Shown: positions 1 through 9,559 of the stretch, piece by piece
How the letters are laid out: each line of letters starts with the position of its first letter
How positions within the stretch are numbered: the first letter of the stretch is position 1
DNA from: Palsa-1447 sp964414785
GTDB lineage: Bacteria; Verrucomicrobiota; Verrucomicrobiia; Opitutales; Opitutaceae
Direction: 5' to 3'
Assembly: GCA_964414785.1 (NCBI GenBank)
Contig: CAYPXZ010000007.1
Span: forward strand, 59,275-123,274
DNA: 64,000 nucleotides
Position numbers and translations under genes: made by a program
The notes under the pieces: model-generated
What the model saw: only the letters and a program-made list of their open reading frames with translations
Told to the model about the DNA's origin: nothing
Databases searched by the model: none

Positions 1-1388
1 TGCGCTTCCCGACGGGCATCGCCACCGCGGAGACGCTCCGGGCCCTCTTCTCCAAGGGGAAGAGCTCCGGCCAGTCGGCCCGCGGCCTCACCTGGGCCGC
101 CGTCGCGGCGGCCATAAGCCAGTTCTGGGCCGACGGCCTGGCCCTGATCAGCGCCCGCCTTGAGCCGTTCGGCCTGGGCAACCTGGTCGAGCGCGTGGAC
201 AAGGTCGTGTTCGGGCCCGTATGGATGGGGCGCACGATCACGTTCATCTGGGACCCCGTCTTCCTGGGCGCCGGCGCCCTCATGGGCATCCGCGCCGCCA
301 CCAGCATCCTGATCGGAGGCACCCTCTGCTGGGGTGTCTTTGTCCCGATCATGCAGGCCAAGGGCGTCATCGTCGGATCTGGATACCGCACGATCGTCCC
401 CTGGACCCTCTGGGGCGGGGTGTCGTGCATGGTCGTCTCGGGGCTCCTCGCGTTCGCCCTCAACTGGCGCGTCATGGCCCGGGCGTTCAGCGGGATCACC
501 GACATCTTCGGCAAGAAGAAGAAGGCCGTGGACCCGATGGATGCCATTGAGACGCCCATGTGGTGGTTCTTCGCCGGCCAGCTCTTCTCGCTGATCGGCT
601 TGGCGTGGCTCGCCAAGGTGAGCCTCGGCCTCCCCGTCTGGGAGACCGTCCTGGCCGTGTTCCTGTCGTTCTTCCTCTCCCTGGTCGCGTGCCGCGTGAC
701 GGGCGAGACCGACACGACGCCGATCGGCCCCCTGGGCAAGGTGACGCAGCTCCTCTTCGGCGCCCTGAACCCCGGCAACATGAACATCAACCTGATGAGC
801 GCCAACATCACGTCCGGCGCGGCCATCGCCTCCGCCGACCTCCTGACGGACCTGAAGAGCGGGTACCTCCTGGGCGCCCACCCCCGCAAGCAGTTCCTGG
901 CCCAGTTCTGCGGCATCTTCGCCGGCACCGTCGTGACGGTCCTGGCGTTCCGCGTGATGGTCCCGACGGCCTCGGTCCTCGGCTCCGACAAGTTCCCGGC
1001 CCCGGCGGCGCAGACCTGGCGCATCGTGGCGCTGGCCCTGAGCAAGGGCTTCGGCGCGCTCGGCACCGTCAACGTCTGGTCGATCGTGATCGGCGGCCTG
1101 GTCGGGGCGCTCCTGACCCTCCTTCCGATCTGGTTCCCCCGCCGCGCCCAGTGGATGCCTTCCGCCTCCGGCATCGGGCTCTCATGGACCTTCCACTGGT
1201 ACTACGGGCTGCTCTTCTTCCTCGGGGCCCTGATCGCCTGGGTCATGGAACTCAAGTCGCCGGAGAAGGCCAAGATCTACAACTTCCCGGTGGCGGCCGG
1301 CGTCATCGCCGGCGGCTCCCTGATGGGCGTCGCGCTCATCTTCTGGGAGAACATCCCGATCGTCTACCACCAGGTCTTCGGGCCCTAG
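1..1388 (+). CDS. OPT-family oligopeptide/metal-chelate transporter, C-terminal part (5' end outside window)
   Basis: The frame is open from base 3, so the start lies upstream of the window and about 461 residues are visible. The first visible residues read RFPTGIATAETLRAL, a segment typical of OPT (oligopeptide transporter) proteins. The rest is a chain of strongly hydrophobic stretches with short polar loops, including a VTGETDTTPIGPLGK segment, followed by several more membrane spans up to the stop. OPT proteins are inner-membrane secondary transporters that take up oligopeptides or metal chelates, usually driven by protons. The substrate cannot be told from this fragment. It converges on parC with only 19 bases between the stops. 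Confidence 0.88.
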   Translation, partial: RFPTGIATAETLRALFSKGKSSGQSARGLTWAAVAAAISQFWADGLALISARLEPFGLGNLVERVDKVVFGPVWMGRTITFIWDPVFLGAGALMGIRAATSILIGGTLCWGVFVPIMQAKGVIVGSGYRTIVPWTLWGGVSCMVVSGLLAFALNWRVMARAFSGITDIFGKKKKAVDPMDAIETPMWWFFAGQLFSLIGLAWLAKVSLGLPVWETVLAVFLSFFLSLVACRVTGETDTTPIGPLGKVTQLLFGALNPGNMNINLMSANITSGAAIASADLLTDLKSGYLLGAHPRKQFLAQFCGIFAGTVVTVLAFRVMVPTASVLGSDKFPAPAAQTWRIVALALSKGFGALGTVNVWSIVIGGLVGALLTLLPIWFPRRAQWMPSASGIGLSWTFHWYYGLLFFLGALIAWVMELKSPEKAKIYNFPVAAGVIAGGSLMGVALIFWENIPIVYHQVFGP

Positions 1389-1390
1389 GC

Positions 1391-1403
1391 CCGGCCTGGC
1401 CGG
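1391..1403. terminator. Weak hairpin between convergent stops
   Basis: A 5-bp GC stem (CCGGC, loop CTG, GCCGG) sits between the stops of the transporter and parC. No T-run follows on either side. It may help termination in both directions, but it is short and in GC-rich DNA could be chance. Confidence 0.25.
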
Positions 1404-1407
1404 AGGG

Positions 1408-3405
1408 TCAGGCGGGGTCGACCCGCTTGACCTCCTTGACCGCCCACTTGGTGACCGTGAGCCCGCGGGCCGCCCTCGCGCTAAGCCCGACGGCCTTCAT
1501 GTCGAAGTCGAACTCCCTGACGCGGGCCTTGCTTCGCCCGTCGAGCGAGATGTGCAGCGTCTTCGGCATGGCCTTCTCGGTCGGGCTCGCCTCGAGGTAG
1601 ATGACCTTCGACCCGTCCGACTTCGCCAGGGGGTAGAGCTTGTCGCGCGTGACCCCGCCGATCTGGAACCGCTTGGCGTAAGCCTTCCCGCTCGCGCCGT
1701 CCTGGTAGACCATCGTGTAGTAGGACGTGTCGCCGTCCTTCGGGAACACGGTGCAGCGCAGGATGCCAAGGCCCATGAAGACCTTGTCCGCGACCTTCGA
1801 CACCTTCATCGACCCGTCGGCCATGATGCAGAGCACGCTGTCGAGGATCGTGCACTCCTGCACGAACTCATGCTGCCTCCAGTTGAGCCCGATGAAGCCC
1901 TCCTCGCGGTTCACGTACAGCCTCTGGTTGGCGGAGACGACCTCGGCGGCGCTGATCTGCTCGATCTCGTCGTACTCCGTCCGGCGCTTGATGCCCTTGC
2001 CGTACTTCTCCTGCAGCATCTCGAACCATTTCACCGCGTACGCGGTCAGGTTCTTCAGGTCGTGCCTCACGCCCTTCATCTCCTCCTCGACCTTCTTCAG
2101 CTTCTCGTCGGCCTCGAACCGGTTGTAGGCCGATATGCGCTTGATGCGGATCTCGGTCAGGCGCGCGATGTCGTCGTCCACGATCTCGCGACGCAGCTGC
2201 TTGACGAAGGGCTTCAGGCCCTCGCGGATCTCGGAGAGCACGCTCTCCCAGGTCTTCGACTTCTCGATCCGCCTGTAGATCCGCTCCTCGATGAAGATCC
2301 TCTCCAGGGAGTCCCAGTGCCACTGCTGCTCGAGCTCGCCCTGGCGGATCTGCAGCTCCTTCTTCAGGAGCTCGACCGTCTTGTTGACGCTGCGCTTGAG
2401 GATCTCCCGGACGCCAAGGAACACGGGCTTGTCGTCGTCGATCACGCACGCCGAGGGCGAGATCGCCACCTGGCACGCCGTGAAGACGTAAAGCTGCTGG
2501 ATCACCTTCTCGGGCTCCGCCCCCTGCGGGAGGTGGACGAGGATCTCGACCTTGTCCGCCGTGTTGTCGTCGACCCTCTTGATCTTGATCTTGCCCTTGG
2601 CGTTTGCGGCGAGGATCGCCTCGATGACGGACTCGGTCGTGGTCCCGTAGGGCAGCTCGGTGATTGCCAGGAGCACCTTGCTCCTCTGCTCGATCCTCGC
2701 CCGGATCTTCACCTTCCCGCCGCGCTCGCCGTCGTTGTACTCGGAGAAGTCGGCGATGCCGCCCGTGGGGAAATCCGGGTATATCCTGAACGTCTTCCCC
2801 TGGAGGTGGTTGATGGCCGCCCGGCACAGGTCGTTGAAGTTGTGAGGCAGGATCTTCGTCGAGAGCCCGACGGCGATGCCCTCGGCCCCCTCCAAGAGCA
2901 CGATCGGGAACTTGGCCGGGAGCGTGACCGGCTCCCGGGCGCGCCCGTCGTAGCTCAGCTGCCAGGGCGTCGTCTTCGGGTTGAAGAGGACCTCGCGCGC
3001 GAAGGGCGTCAGGCGCGCCTCGATGTAGCGGGGCGCCGCGGCCTCATCGCCCGTCAGGACGTTGCCGAAGTTGCCCTGGGGCTCCACGAGCCAGCCCCTC
3101 TGCCCCATCCCGACGAGCGCGGCCCCGATCGAGGCGTCCCCGTGGGGATGGTAGCGCATCGTGGCGCCGACGACGTTGGCGACCTTGTGGAAGCGCCCGT
3201 CGTCCATCTCCCAGAGCGTGTGGAGCACGCGGCGAAGGACGGGCTTGAGCCCGTCGTCGATGTGCGGGACCGCCCGGTCCAGGATGACGTAGCTCGCGTA
3301 GTCGAGGAACCAGGTGCGGTAGTTGCGCTCGAGGGGGGCCTCGGGGCCCTTGCTCGATCCTGGGAAGAGGGGTTCTTTGGGCATGCTTCGGTGGGCCTGG
3401 ATCAA
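1408..3405 (-). CDS. parC: DNA topoisomerase IV subunit A (compact GyrA/ParC type)
   Basis: This is the 665-residue breakage-reunion subunit of a type IIA topoisomerase, which cuts and rejoins both DNA strands during decatenation. The N-terminal winged-helix region carries ASYVILDRAVPHIDDGLKPV and RYHPHGD (about 84-90). The catalytic tyrosine is Tyr127 in AAAPRYIEARLTP. A tower/coiled-coil region follows (about 350-480), then a short C-terminal domain rather than the full GyrA propeller, so ParC is more likely than GyrA. The start is supported by a 4-base ATGA overlap with the upstream parE stop; Met8 is a possible alternative. The proteins look like the paired ParE/ParC of Bacteroidetes and relatives. 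Confidence 0.92.
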   Translation of the reverse strand: MIQAHRSMPKEPLFPGSSKGPEAPLERNYRTWFLDYASYVILDRAVPHIDDGLKPVLRRVLHTLWEMDDGRFHKVANVVGATMRYHPHGDASIGAALVGMGQRGWLVEPQGNFGNVLTGDEAAAPRYIEARLTPFAREVLFNPKTTPWQLSYDGRAREPVTLPAKFPIVLLEGAEGIAVGLSTKILPHNFNDLCRAAINHLQGKTFRIYPDFPTGGIADFSEYNDGERGGKVKIRARIEQRSKVLLAITELPYGTTTESVIEAILAANAKGKIKIKRVDDNTADKVEILVHLPQGAEPEKVIQQLYVFTACQVAISPSACVIDDDKPVFLGVREILKRSVNKTVELLKKELQIRQGELEQQWHWDSLERIFIEERIYRRIEKSKTWESVLSEIREGLKPFVKQLRREIVDDDIARLTEIRIKRISAYNRFEADEKLKKVEEEMKGVRHDLKNLTAYAVKWFEMLQEKYGKGIKRRTEYDEIEQISAAEVVSANQRLYVNREEGFIGLNWRQHEFVQECTILDSVLCIMADGSMKVSKVADKVFMGLGILRCTVFPKDGDTSYYTMVYQDGASGKAYAKRFQIGGVTRDKLYPLAKSDGSKVIYLEASPTEKAMPKTLHISLDGRSKARVREFDFDMKAVGLSARAARGLTVTKWAVKEVKRVDPA

Positions 3406-5279
3406 ACCTCGACGACGTCCTTCTCGACGCGCAGGTTGCCGATGATGAAGTCCTGGCGCTCAGGGGTGTTCTTTCCCATGAAGAAGGAGAGGAGCAGGTC
3501 GCTGTTGTGGACGTGGTTGAGGGTCAGCGGCTCCAGCCGGATGTCCTCGCCGATGAAGGCCTTGAACTCGCCGGCGGAGATCTCCCCCAGCCCCTTGAAC
3601 CGGGTTATCTCGTGGGAGGCCCCCAGCTTCGCGACGGCGGCCGCCTTCTCCTGCTCCGAGTAGCAGTAGTGGGTCTCCTTCTTGTTGCGGACGCGGAAGA
3701 GCGGGGTCTCCAGGATGAAGAGCTTGCCGTGGGCGATCAGCTCCGGGAAGAACTGCAGGAAGAACGAGATGAGGAGGAGCCGGATGTGCATCCCGTCGAC
3801 GTCGGCGTCCGTCGCGATGACGACCTTCCCGTAGCGCAGGCCGTCGAGACCGTCCTCGATGTTGAGGGCCGACTGCAGGAGGTGGAACTCCTCGTTCTCG
3901 TAGATAACCTTCTTCGAGAGCCCGTAGGTGTTGAGCGGCTTGCCCTTGAGCGCGAACACGGCCTGCGTCAGGACGTTGCGGCAGGCGGTCAGCGAGCCCG
4001 CCGCCGAGTCCCCCTCGACGATGAAGATCACGCTGTCCTCGCTGCGCTCGTCCTTGTCCCCGAGGTGCAGGCGGCAATCGCGAAGCTTCCGGTTGTGCAG
4101 CGAGGCCTTCTTCGCCCGCTCGCGCGCCAGGTTGCGGATCCCTGCCAATTCCTTGCGCTCGTGCTCGCTCTCCTGGATGCGCTTGATGAGGGCGTCCGCC
4201 GTCTCCGGGTTCTTGTGGAGGTAGACGTCGAGCGCCTGCTGGACGAACTTCCCGATGAATTCCTTGATGGACGGTCCGTCGGGGCCGATCGCGCTCGAGC
4301 CGAGCTTCGTCTTCGTCTGCGACTCGAACACGGGCTCCATCACCCGGACCGAGATCGCCGCCACGACCGACTGGCGGACGTCGGCCGCGTCGAGGTCCCT
4401 CTTGTAGAAGTTCCTGAGCGTGTCGACGAACGCCTCGCGGAAGGCCTGCAGGTGGGTCCCGCCCATGGTCGTGTGCTGGCCGTTGACGAAGGAGAAGTAC
4501 TCCTCGCCGTAGTGCGAGCCGTGGGTAATCGCTATCTCGATGTCCTCGCCCTCGAGGTGGATTATCGGGTAGAGGGGCTCGCCGATCAGGTTCTTCTGCA
4601 GGAGGTCCTTGAGCCCGTTCTCCGACTTGAAGGGCTTCCCGTTGAGGAGGAGCGTCAGCCCGCGGTTCAGGAACGCGTAGTTCCAGAGCATGTCCTCGAC
4701 GAATTCCTCCCGGAACTTGAGATCCGAGCCGAAGAGCTCAGCATCGGGCGCGAACTCGATCGACGTCCCGTTCCTTTCCTCCGTCTTGGACACCCGGTGG
4801 TCCTTCTTCAGCTTGCCCTTGGCGAACTCGACCAGCTTCGACTCCCCGTCCCGGAACGCCTGGGCGCGGTACTCGATCGACAGGGCGTTGACGGCCTTCT
4901 GGCCGACGCCGTTCAGGCCCACGGCCTTCTTGAAGGTCTCGCTGTCGTACTTGGCGCCCGTGTTGATGACCGATACGCACTCCAGGAGCTTGCCCAGGGG
5001 GATCCCTCGGCCGAAGTCGCGCACCTTGGCGCGCCGCTCCTCCAGCTCGATCTCGATCTTCTTGCCCGAGCCCATCGTGAATTCGTCGACCGAGTTGTCG
5101 ATCGTCTCCTTGAGCAGCACGTAGATCCCGTCCTCCGCGTGGGCGCCGTTGCCCAGCCGGCCGATGTACATGCCGGGCCGCAGCCGGATGTGCTCGGTCG
5201 AGGAGAGGGTCTTGATGCTGGCTTCGGTGTATCCGGATGCCATTTCGCCTGAGAGAGCGACTCGCGAACCGCGTGACAA
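3402..5279 (-). CDS. parE: DNA topoisomerase IV subunit B (GHKL ATPase)
   Basis: This is the ATPase subunit that powers strand passage with ParC. The N-terminal GHKL fold shows IRLRPGMYIGRLG (31-43), KETIDNSVDE (57-66, with Glu58 and Asn62), DFGRGIP (88-94) and GLNGVGQKAVN (121-131). The TOPRIM domain shows EGDSA (422-426) and DADVDG (491-496). Its 625 residues match the family. The ATG at 5279 is used here, but Met13 (MASGYTEAS, ATG at 5243) aligns better with relatives that begin close to the SIKTLSSTEHIRLRPGMY segment. It is co-transcribed with parC through an ATGA overlap. The 240 bases upstream to the next gene show no other coding signal. Confidence 0.93.
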   Translation of the reverse strand: MSRGSRVALSGEMASGYTEASIKTLSSTEHIRLRPGMYIGRLGNGAHAEDGIYVLLKETIDNSVDEFTMGSGKKIEIELEERRAKVRDFGRGIPLGKLLECVSVINTGAKYDSETFKKAVGLNGVGQKAVNALSIEYRAQAFRDGESKLVEFAKGKLKKDHRVSKTEERNGTSIEFAPDAELFGSDLKFREEFVEDMLWNYAFLNRGLTLLLNGKPFKSENGLKDLLQKNLIGEPLYPIIHLEGEDIEIAITHGSHYGEEYFSFVNGQHTTMGGTHLQAFREAFVDTLRNFYKRDLDAADVRQSVVAAISVRVMEPVFESQTKTKLGSSAIGPDGPSIKEFIGKFVQQALDVYLHKNPETADALIKRIQESEHERKELAGIRNLARERAKKASLHNRKLRDCRLHLGDKDERSEDSVIFIVEGDSAAGSLTACRNVLTQAVFALKGKPLNTYGLSKKVIYENEEFHLLQSALNIEDGLDGLRYGKVVIATDADVDGMHIRLLLISFFLQFFPELIAHGKLFILETPLFRVRNKKETHYCYSEQEKAAAVAKLGASHEITRFKGLGEISAGEFKAFIGEDIRLEPLTLNHVHNSDLLLSFFMGKNTPERQDFIIGNLRVEKDVVEV

Positions 5280-5521
5280 GCGAATTCAAAATGGGCCGCG
5301 GTAATTATCTGCGCGCCAACCAGCTTCAAACCTGGCGCCGAAAAAGGGTGAAGGGAGTTCGCCCCCGGCGGTGTTTGCGCTTCTGACACCGTGACTCCGA
5401 TTCACCCCAACAGGGCACCGGGCGCCGTTTCGAGCGGGCGCGGGACGGCTTTGCGTTGGGGCGGGCGGGTCCCCTATCATGCCCGGCGGCGGCCCGCCCG
5501 CCGTCGACACTCGGCACTTCC

Positions 5522-7015
5522 ATGAAGACACACGGCACGCCCCTCCCCCGCCTCGTCCTGCTGTCCGGCCTCCTGGCCGTCGCACCCTGCCTGACGGGAG
5601 CCCCCGCCGACCCGATCGAGGGTTCCTGGTCCGGCACAGCCGAATCCACCGGCGCCGCCCCCGCCGAGAAGGCGACCCTCGGCATCCGATTCGAGGGCGC
5701 CGCCGACGGCTCCTTCACGGTGCTCGGATACTTCCCCAAGGCGCACGTTTCCGGCGGGCCCTTTGGCACCGTGAAACCCGATCCCCAGGCCAAGGGGCAT
5801 TACTCGGGGTCGGGCGGGCTCACCTTTCTTGTCCAGGGCGACGAATTGACCGGGGCCTTCTGGGGCGACGCCCGGATAAAGCTCCACCGCTCAGCGGCAC
5901 TCCCCCCGGAGGACGAGGCGCCGCGGGCCCCGGCGGGGCCCAAGCCCCTGTGGACCTACCGGGCCCAAGCGGGATTCTGGACACGCCCCGCCATCGCCGG
6001 CGGCGTCGCCTACCTGGGCAGCTCGGACGGCGTCCTTCATGCCGTCGCCCTCGCGGACGGGCGGCAGGCCTGGGAACTCTCGACCGGCGCGCCGACCTAC
6101 GCCGAGCCCACCGTGCGGGACGGGGTGGTGTACGCGACGAACGATGCCGGCTTCCTGGTCGCGGTCGAGGCTGCGAGCGGGAGGGAAAGCTGGCGATGCG
6201 ACATCGGGGGCGGAAGCGTGGCGCGCGACCTGCCCGGAGCCTCGTCGGCCCTCTGGGACTACAGGGGCTCATCGCCCGAGTACCTCGACGGCGTCCTGTA
6301 TGTCGGATCGGCGGACGGGGGCTGCCTCGCGATCGAAGCCCGCACCCACGCGACGCTGTGGAGGTTTGCCACCGCGGCCCGGATCCGGTCCCGCCCGCTC
6401 GTCACGGCGCAGCGGGTCATCTTCGCCGGGTTCGACGGGTTCGTCTACGCGCTCGACCCGCGCACCGGGGCACTGGAGTGGAAGGCCGACACAAAGGGTG
6501 CCATCCCGTCCGACCCGGTGGCCTTCGCCGAAACCGTGGTCGTCGGGAGCCGCGGATGCCGCATCAGCGCGCTTCGGGCGGCCGGCGGCGCCCCGGTGTG
6601 GTCCGCCTTCCAGTGGTATTCCTGGGTGGAGTCGAGCGCCGTGCCGGTGGGGGAGAATATCTACATGGGCTCGTCGGACCTGCGCAAGGTCCGCGAGCTG
6701 GACGGGGCGAGCGGCCGCACGGCGTGGGAGTGCGACCTGGGAGGATGGTGCTGGGCCGCGCCCGCCGTCGCCGGCGGCCGAGTCTTCATCGGCACCGCGG
6801 GGGCCACGGTGCGCTACCCGAGTTCGTCCCTCCAGCCGGCGGGGTCCTTGTGCGCCGTCGACAGGCCGACTGGAAAACTCCTCTGGCGGAGCATGGTGGC
6901 TCCCGTCGCGGGCGCCTATTTGACCGGCTACGTGGGCTCCCCCGCGGTGGAGGGAAACCGGGTGATCGTGGGCGGCCTCGACGGCACCCTGTGCGCCTAT
7001 CCGACGGGCGACTGA
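5522..7015 (+). CDS. Exported PQQ-like beta-propeller repeat protein
   Basis: A protein of 497 residues with a Sec signal peptide (MKTHGTPLPRLVLLSGLLAV, likely cleaved near residue 28) is predicted. The ATG at 5522 is chosen because it places the signal peptide at the N-terminus; longer versions add only unlikely residues. Residues 30-140 form a separate, unidentified domain. From about residue 140 on there are repeated blades with the PQQ-propeller signature of G-x-x-x-W spacing, such as AVEAASGRESWRCD, ALDPRTGALEWKAD and AVDRPTGKLLWRS. No dehydrogenase residues or c-type haem motif are seen, so a structural or binding role is more likely than PQQ enzyme activity. It converges with the next gene, with 12 bases between stops. 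Confidence 0.8.
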   Translation: MKTHGTPLPRLVLLSGLLAVAPCLTGAPADPIEGSWSGTAESTGAAPAEKATLGIRFEGAADGSFTVLGYFPKAHVSGGPFGTVKPDPQAKGHYSGSGGLTFLVQGDELTGAFWGDARIKLHRSAALPPEDEAPRAPAGPKPLWTYRAQAGFWTRPAIAGGVAYLGSSDGVLHAVALADGRQAWELSTGAPTYAEPTVRDGVVYATNDAGFLVAVEAASGRESWRCDIGGGSVARDLPGASSALWDYRGSSPEYLDGVLYVGSADGGCLAIEARTHATLWRFATAARIRSRPLVTAQRVIFAGFDGFVYALDPRTGALEWKADTKGAIPSDPVAFAETVVVGSRGCRISALRAAGGAPVWSAFQWYSWVESSAVPVGENIYMGSSDLRKVRELDGASGRTAWECDLGGWCWAAPAVAGGRVFIGTAGATVRYPSSSLQPAGSLCAVDRPTGKLLWRSMVAPVAGAYLTGYVGSPAVEGNRVIVGGLDGTLCAYPTGD

Positions 7016-7027
7016 CCCGCGGCCCTG

Positions 7028-9559
7028 CTAGTTAAGGAACATGGCCTCGTCCGTCTGGAAGAGCCCGTGCGCAAGTTTCGTCCACGCGTCCAAAGGCGCC
7101 CGGCTCTTGAACGCCGCGGCTCCGGGCTCCACCTGGAGGGCGTTTTTCCGGCGCAGGTTCTGCATCGAATTCTCCGCGAGGCGGGCCTGGGCCTCGGCGG
7201 CCTTCGATGCCCGCTCCGACTGGGCGGTCGAGGCCGGCGCCTCCGTGGACGTGCCCCCGGGGTTCGACGTCACGTAGCGGATGCACAGGCTCGTCTCCGC
7301 CGGGGTCGGCGGCCTTTGGAACACGGCGATGTAGAGCAGCGCGACCCTGAGCTCATCGGTCGTCTGCGATGCGAACTCCTCGTTGTGCACGAGCTTGCGG
7401 GCGGTCTCTATGACGAGCGGGCTGTTCATCAGGAAGAGCTGCTGCTGGGGCACCTGGGTGAGGAAGCGCTTTCCGGTCGGAACGCTCGGGTTCGGGAAGT
7501 TGAACTGCGTGAGGACCTCTGCGGGATTGCGCCGGTCGATGAAGGCGTACACGGCCCTCCTCGTGGCGAAGCCCTCGCTGCCGATCGGCACGGGCCGCCC
7601 CCCCATCGTCAGGTCGAGGGTCCCGGCGATCGCCAGGATGGAGTCGTGCAGCTGCTCGAAGTCGAGCTGGCGGACGTTGAAGCGCCACTGGAGCCTGTTG
7701 TCCGGGTCCAGGTCGGCGTACTTCGGGTTGGCGGTGCTCGATTCCCGGTAGGCGCTGCTCAGCATGATGAGCCTCTGGAGCTTCTTTATAGACCAGCCGT
7801 CCTCGACGAATCGCGAGGCGAGGTAGTCCAGGAGCTCGGGGTTGTTGGGCGGGGCCGACTGGTTGCCCAAGTCGTCCGGTGTCGAGACGAAGCCCGTCCC
7901 GAAGTGCTGCTGCCACACCCGGTTGACGAGGACGCGAGCGGTCATGGGGTTGGAGGGGCTCGCAATCGCGCGGGCGAGCTCGAGCCGTCCGCTCCCGTAC
8001 CTGAAGGGCGCGGGGTGCTTCGGGTCCGGGGAGAGGATGCTCAGGAAGTGGCGGGAAACGACGGACCCCTTGTTCTGGGCCTCGCCCCTGAGGAGGACCG
8101 GGTAGTCCCTGGGCACGGCCACGTCGACCAGGACGTCCGCCTTCGGCGGCGCGGCCGGGCTGAACTCCAGGTCGATCAGCGCCTTGTTTGCCAGGAAGAG
8201 CTGCTTCTGGAGCTCGCGCCGCTTCTGCTTGCGCTCGTCCTCGGTGAGGGCCGACCGGCGCAGCGAAACGAACTCCATGTCGACCTTGGCCTTCGCCTCC
8301 CCCGCCGCCCGCATGCTGGCGAGGTATTGCTCGAGCTCCGGGGTCCTCGGAACCGGGTGCAGCCAGGGATCCTCCTTCGGCTCCGCCGAGTCCGCGAAGA
8401 CCCCGTAGAGGGAGTAGTAGTCCGCGGTCGGGATCGGGTCGAACTTGTGGTCGTGGCAGCGGGCGCAGGAGACCGTGAGGCCGAGGAAGGCCTTGGTCGT
8501 CACGTCGATCCGGTCGTTGATGATGTCGTTCTGGCTGTTCTCGAAGCGGTTGCCGAGGGTAAGGAAGCCGAGCGCGGCGAGCTTGGCCTGGTCGGCGGGG
8601 GCCCCGGATTGGCGGCTCCTGCGGAGCTCCTCCGAGAGCAGCCTGTCCGCCGCCAGCTGCTCCACGATGAACTGGTCGTACGGCTTGTCGCTGTTGAAGG
8701 CGTCGATCACATAGTCCCTGTAGGTCCACGCGAAGGGGTACCGGGGGTCCTCCCGCTGCGGGGTGTCGCCCTTGGTGTCCGCGTAGCGGGCCACGTCGAG
8801 CCAGTACCGGCCCCAGCGCTCGCCGTAGCGCGGCGAGTCGAGCAGCCGGTCGACCACCCTCGCCCAGGCCTCCGGCGAATCGTCGACCAGGAATCGCTGC
8901 ACCTCGGCCTCGGTCGGGGGGAGCCCCGTCAGGTCGAAGGTCGCCCGGCGGATCAGCGTGTACCTGTCGGCCTGCGGATTGGGCTTCATCCCGGCCTCCT
9001 CGAGCCGCGCGAGGACGAAGGCGTCGACGGGGGTCGCGCACCAGCCGGCGTCGCCGACAGCGGGGACGGCCGGGCGCCGGATCGGAAGGAAGGACCAGTG
9101 CTCGCGCCCGACGCCGCCGTAGGCCGGGTTGCTCCCCTTGGCGACGAGCGACCTCGGGTCGGGGGCGCCGCGGCGGATCCACTCGGAAAGGTCGGACACC
9201 TGCTGGTCCGTCAGCCGCTCGCCCTTCGGCGGCATCTGCAGGTCCTGGTCCTTGTAGCTGACGGCGTCGATGACCAGGCTGTCCTCGGGTTTTCCCGGGG
9301 TGATCGCGGGCCCCGTGTCGCCGCCGTGGAGCATCCCCTCCCGGGTGTCGAGCATGAGGCCCCCCTTGATCTTGTCCGCGTCGTGGCTGTGGCACTTGTA
9401 GCAGCGGTCGACGAGGACCGGCCTCACCCGGCTCTCGAAAAACTGGAGGTCCTGCGCCGAGATCGCCGGGCCCGCGGGGGAGACGGCCCCGGGCAGGCGG
9501 CCCGCGAGGGCCGCCAGGGCCCAGGCCAGACGCGCTGCCCTTCCCGGCGCACGGATCAT
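7028..9559 (-). CDS. PSD1 / DUF1549 / DUF1553 'planctomycete cytochrome C' domain protein
   Basis: This 843-residue exported protein belongs to the family abundant in Planctomycetes and Verrucomicrobia. After a signal-like N-terminus (about 1-25) comes a cytochrome-c-like domain with one haem motif, CYKCH (53-57), and a likely distal ligand in LQMPPKGERL (about 108). A DUF1549 domain follows, including the characteristic CARCHDHKFDP motif, which could bind a second haem. The C-terminal half is DUF1553 (NRVWQQHFGTGFV, LLDYLASRFVEDGWSIKKL). The biochemical role of the family is unproven; an extracytoplasmic electron-transfer role in polysaccharide breakdown has been suggested. Its start overlaps the DUF1501 stop by ATGA, so the two form an operon. 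Confidence 0.88.
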   Translation of the reverse strand: MIRAPGRAARLAWALAALAGRLPGAVSPAGPAISAQDLQFFESRVRPVLVDRCYKCHSHDADKIKGGLMLDTREGMLHGGDTGPAITPGKPEDSLVIDAVSYKDQDLQMPPKGERLTDQQVSDLSEWIRRGAPDPRSLVAKGSNPAYGGVGREHWSFLPIRRPAVPAVGDAGWCATPVDAFVLARLEEAGMKPNPQADRYTLIRRATFDLTGLPPTEAEVQRFLVDDSPEAWARVVDRLLDSPRYGERWGRYWLDVARYADTKGDTPQREDPRYPFAWTYRDYVIDAFNSDKPYDQFIVEQLAADRLLSEELRRSRQSGAPADQAKLAALGFLTLGNRFENSQNDIINDRIDVTTKAFLGLTVSCARCHDHKFDPIPTADYYSLYGVFADSAEPKEDPWLHPVPRTPELEQYLASMRAAGEAKAKVDMEFVSLRRSALTEDERKQKRRELQKQLFLANKALIDLEFSPAAPPKADVLVDVAVPRDYPVLLRGEAQNKGSVVSRHFLSILSPDPKHPAPFRYGSGRLELARAIASPSNPMTARVLVNRVWQQHFGTGFVSTPDDLGNQSAPPNNPELLDYLASRFVEDGWSIKKLQRLIMLSSAYRESSTANPKYADLDPDNRLQWRFNVRQLDFEQLHDSILAIAGTLDLTMGGRPVPIGSEGFATRRAVYAFIDRRNPAEVLTQFNFPNPSVPTGKRFLTQVPQQQLFLMNSPLVIETARKLVHNEEFASQTTDELRVALLYIAVFQRPPTPAETSLCIRYVTSNPGGTSTEAPASTAQSERASKAAEAQARLAENSMQNLRRKNALQVEPGAAAFKSRAPLDAWTKLAHGLFQTDEAMFLN

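Noticed and set aside
1552..3663. Long plus-strand open frame opposite parC and parE
   Set aside because: It is an antisense shadow of the topoisomerase genes; the codon pattern of GC-rich DNA keeps this frame open. Its product is low complexity and lacks motifs, while the minus strand encodes intact ParC.
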